A model generated the notes under the pieces. It was not told where the DNA came from and made no database searches. It saw only the letters and a program-made list of their open reading frames with translations. 64,000 nucleotides of DNA from Colivivens sp964452915 (lineage in GTDB: Bacteria > Bacteroidota > Bacteroidia > Bacteroidales > Bacteroidaceae): assembly GCA_964452915.1 (NCBI GenBank), contig CAYVNW010000001.1, positions 1 through 64,000 of the forward strand. Reading direction: 5' to 3'. A program made the position numbers and the translations under genes. Positions within the stretch are counted from its first letter, which is position 1. Every line of letters begins with the position of its first letter. Below, one piece after another: positions 62,951 to 64,000 of this stretch.

Positions 62951-64000
62951 ATGAAAAAAATCTTTACTTCACTCATGTTCGCTGCGCTGTTATTAGTTTC
63001 AGGCAGCGTAAAAGCTCAATTTACAGCAACGTTGGAGGATAGTATACGGACGGGTTGGACCGAAGGTTCAGACGTGACGTTTAATCTTGCCGCTGTTGCA
63101 ACACAAATGAAAGTCACTACGGCACAACTTATCAAAGCATTCGACGATTGGACCGCTAAAGCCGGTGGAAATAGTAATAACTACGACTTCAGCAGCGGAT
63201 TCTTTATGCTTGAAAACTCAAATGTCTCACCAACTTTTTATAGTGAGCAATATGGAGGTTTCGAGATGGATAAGGATGGAAACTTCAGTTCCTGGAACAA
63301 TGGTTCTGTATGGGGAGTATACATACACTCCATGAACGCGGAGACGAACGAACTTGCTATGACAGTCTGCCAAAACCCGAGCAATCCTGCCAAGGTTGAG
63401 ACAACATGTCATGGTACCTTCTCGTTGAATCTCAATGGAGGACAAGCTACATTTTACATTACATTCACCATTCATCCAAACGCAGGCATCGACAAAGAAC
63501 CTGTGACCGACTTGTCATTGTTGACCATCGTTGGCGAGACATCAATTGAAATGCAACAAGAGCCTAATACAAGCTGGTACAATTATGAATACAGCATTGC
63601 AACCCCTGGTATCGCAGAAGCCCTTGGCACTACACCAGAGTACATGGAAAGTGTATTTGACCAAATGGTATACGCAAAGAGTTATGACATGACAAACGAA
63701 CAATGGGGTGACCTCACAAACGAAGGAAAGGCAGTACCAGCACCTGGATTCTACTTCAGCGGCGGCATTATCCATATTGACAGCGTTGACGGTAAGGAGG
63801 TTGAAATTGAAGATCAGGAATGCCGCAATGCCGTATATCAAGACGCCAATCTGTTCTGGATATGCAACATAAAATATTCAGCAGCGACCGACTCAGTAAC
63901 ATGCTATCTCGGCCAATACCCTAACGGAATGTCACGAGGCGAGACAAGGAAAGCCGATATTTACATTGTATACGGAGAGAATGCATACATCATTCACTAT
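62951..64000 (+). CDS. Secreted DUF4859-like protein, cut by the window end
   Basis: The frame from ATG 62951 stays open to the window end (350 codons), so it is partial at its 3' end. It has a signal peptide (MKKIFTSLMFAALLLVSGSVKA) and two similar modules: VTFNLAAVATQMKVTTAQLIKAF with FFMLENSN and SSWNNGSVWGVYIHS, then YEYSIATPGIAEALGTTPEYM with a similar course. The pattern of a short alpha segment then Trp/Gly-rich beta strands resembles DUF4859 domains of Bacteroidetes surface proteins. Role unknown; it might be a glycan or adhesion protein. Confidence 0.6.
   Translation, partial: MKKIFTSLMFAALLLVSGSVKAQFTATLEDSIRTGWTEGSDVTFNLAAVATQMKVTTAQLIKAFDDWTAKAGGNSNNYDFSSGFFMLENSNVSPTFYSEQYGGFEMDKDGNFSSWNNGSVWGVYIHSMNAETNELAMTVCQNPSNPAKVETTCHGTFSLNLNGGQATFYITFTIHPNAGIDKEPVTDLSLLTIVGETSIEMQQEPNTSWYNYEYSIATPGIAEALGTTPEYMESVFDQMVYAKSYDMTNEQWGDLTNEGKAVPAPGFYFSGGIIHIDSVDGKEVEIEDQECRNAVYQDANLFWICNIKYSAATDSVTCYLGQYPNGMSRGETRKADIYIVYGENAYIIHY

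Overview
The window looks like a scaffold from a Bacteroidales genome, most likely Prevotella or a close relative. The evidence is promoters of the Bacteroidetes type (TTTG, about 19-21 bases, TAnnTTTG) in front of many genes, few Shine-Dalgarno sequences, lipoproteins with FISUMP-type domains, secreted enzymes with GxR-type C-terminal tails, the trpBEGDCFA gene order, an Rnf operon led by an RseC-like gene, and lpxD-lpxC-lpxA-miaA clustering. A run of 100 N at 33393-33492 shows it is a draft assembly. No rRNA, tRNA, CRISPR array, complete insertion sequence or phage was seen.

Layout. 0.2-2.6 kb: an EcoRI-type adenine methyltransferase overlapping a DUF262-HNH protein, a probable restriction-like defence pair. 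2.7-9.3 kb: two secreted lipoproteins and a 1325-residue secreted enzyme of polysaccharide-lyase character. 9.5-16.8 kb (minus strand): AAA-ATPase/PD-(D/E)XK protein, EFR1 flavodoxin-ferredoxin, CorA, a frameshifted FISUMP lipoprotein beside a corA remnant, a BadF-type sugar kinase, mannose-1-phosphate guanylyltransferase and ribosomal protein S16. 17.2-23 kb: the operon rseC-rnfBCDGEA with a strong terminator. 23.1-30.6 kb: 5'-nucleotidase-like protein, a MiaA paralogue, a glycine-zipper lipoprotein, then serC-serA-DUF1015-yigZ. 30.9-38.4 kb: a subtilisin-like protease with a stop codon right after its signal peptide and a sequence gap, then a protein with three cohesin-like domains, Ig-like domains, InlB-type repeats and a dockerin. 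38.7-40.8 kb: queuosine unit (transporter, queC, queF) behind a pseudoknot that resembles a preQ1-I riboswitch. 40.8-45.1 kb (minus): miaA, a pRiA4b-like ORF, lpxA, lpxC without its usual FabZ fusion partner, lpxD. 45.3-48 kb: GH128-like glucanase with a double dockerin. 48.1-54.8 kb (minus): serB, GH2 beta-galactosidase, TerB-DnaJ protein, L-serine dehydratase. 54.9-61.6 kb (minus): the full trp operon preceded by a promoter, a 26-codon leader peptide with a Trp-Arg-Trp motif and a terminator hairpin. 61.7-62.7 kb: aroB. From 62951: a secreted protein running off the window.

Themes. Aromatic amino acid supply (aroB, trp) and serine metabolism (serC, serA, serB, sdaA) sit close together; serine is also the substrate of TrpB. 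The extracellular side is rich in carbohydrate and protein degradation, and three proteins share cohesin or dockerin modules, which suggests docking of secreted enzymes.

The best candidates for under-described biology are the trp leader (ribosome-mediated attenuation in a Bacteroidetes member), the queuosine pseudoknot, the cohesin-dockerin set, the methyltransferase/DUF262-HNH pair and the LpxC protein that has lost FabZ. All functional calls are from reading the sequence; no database search was run.
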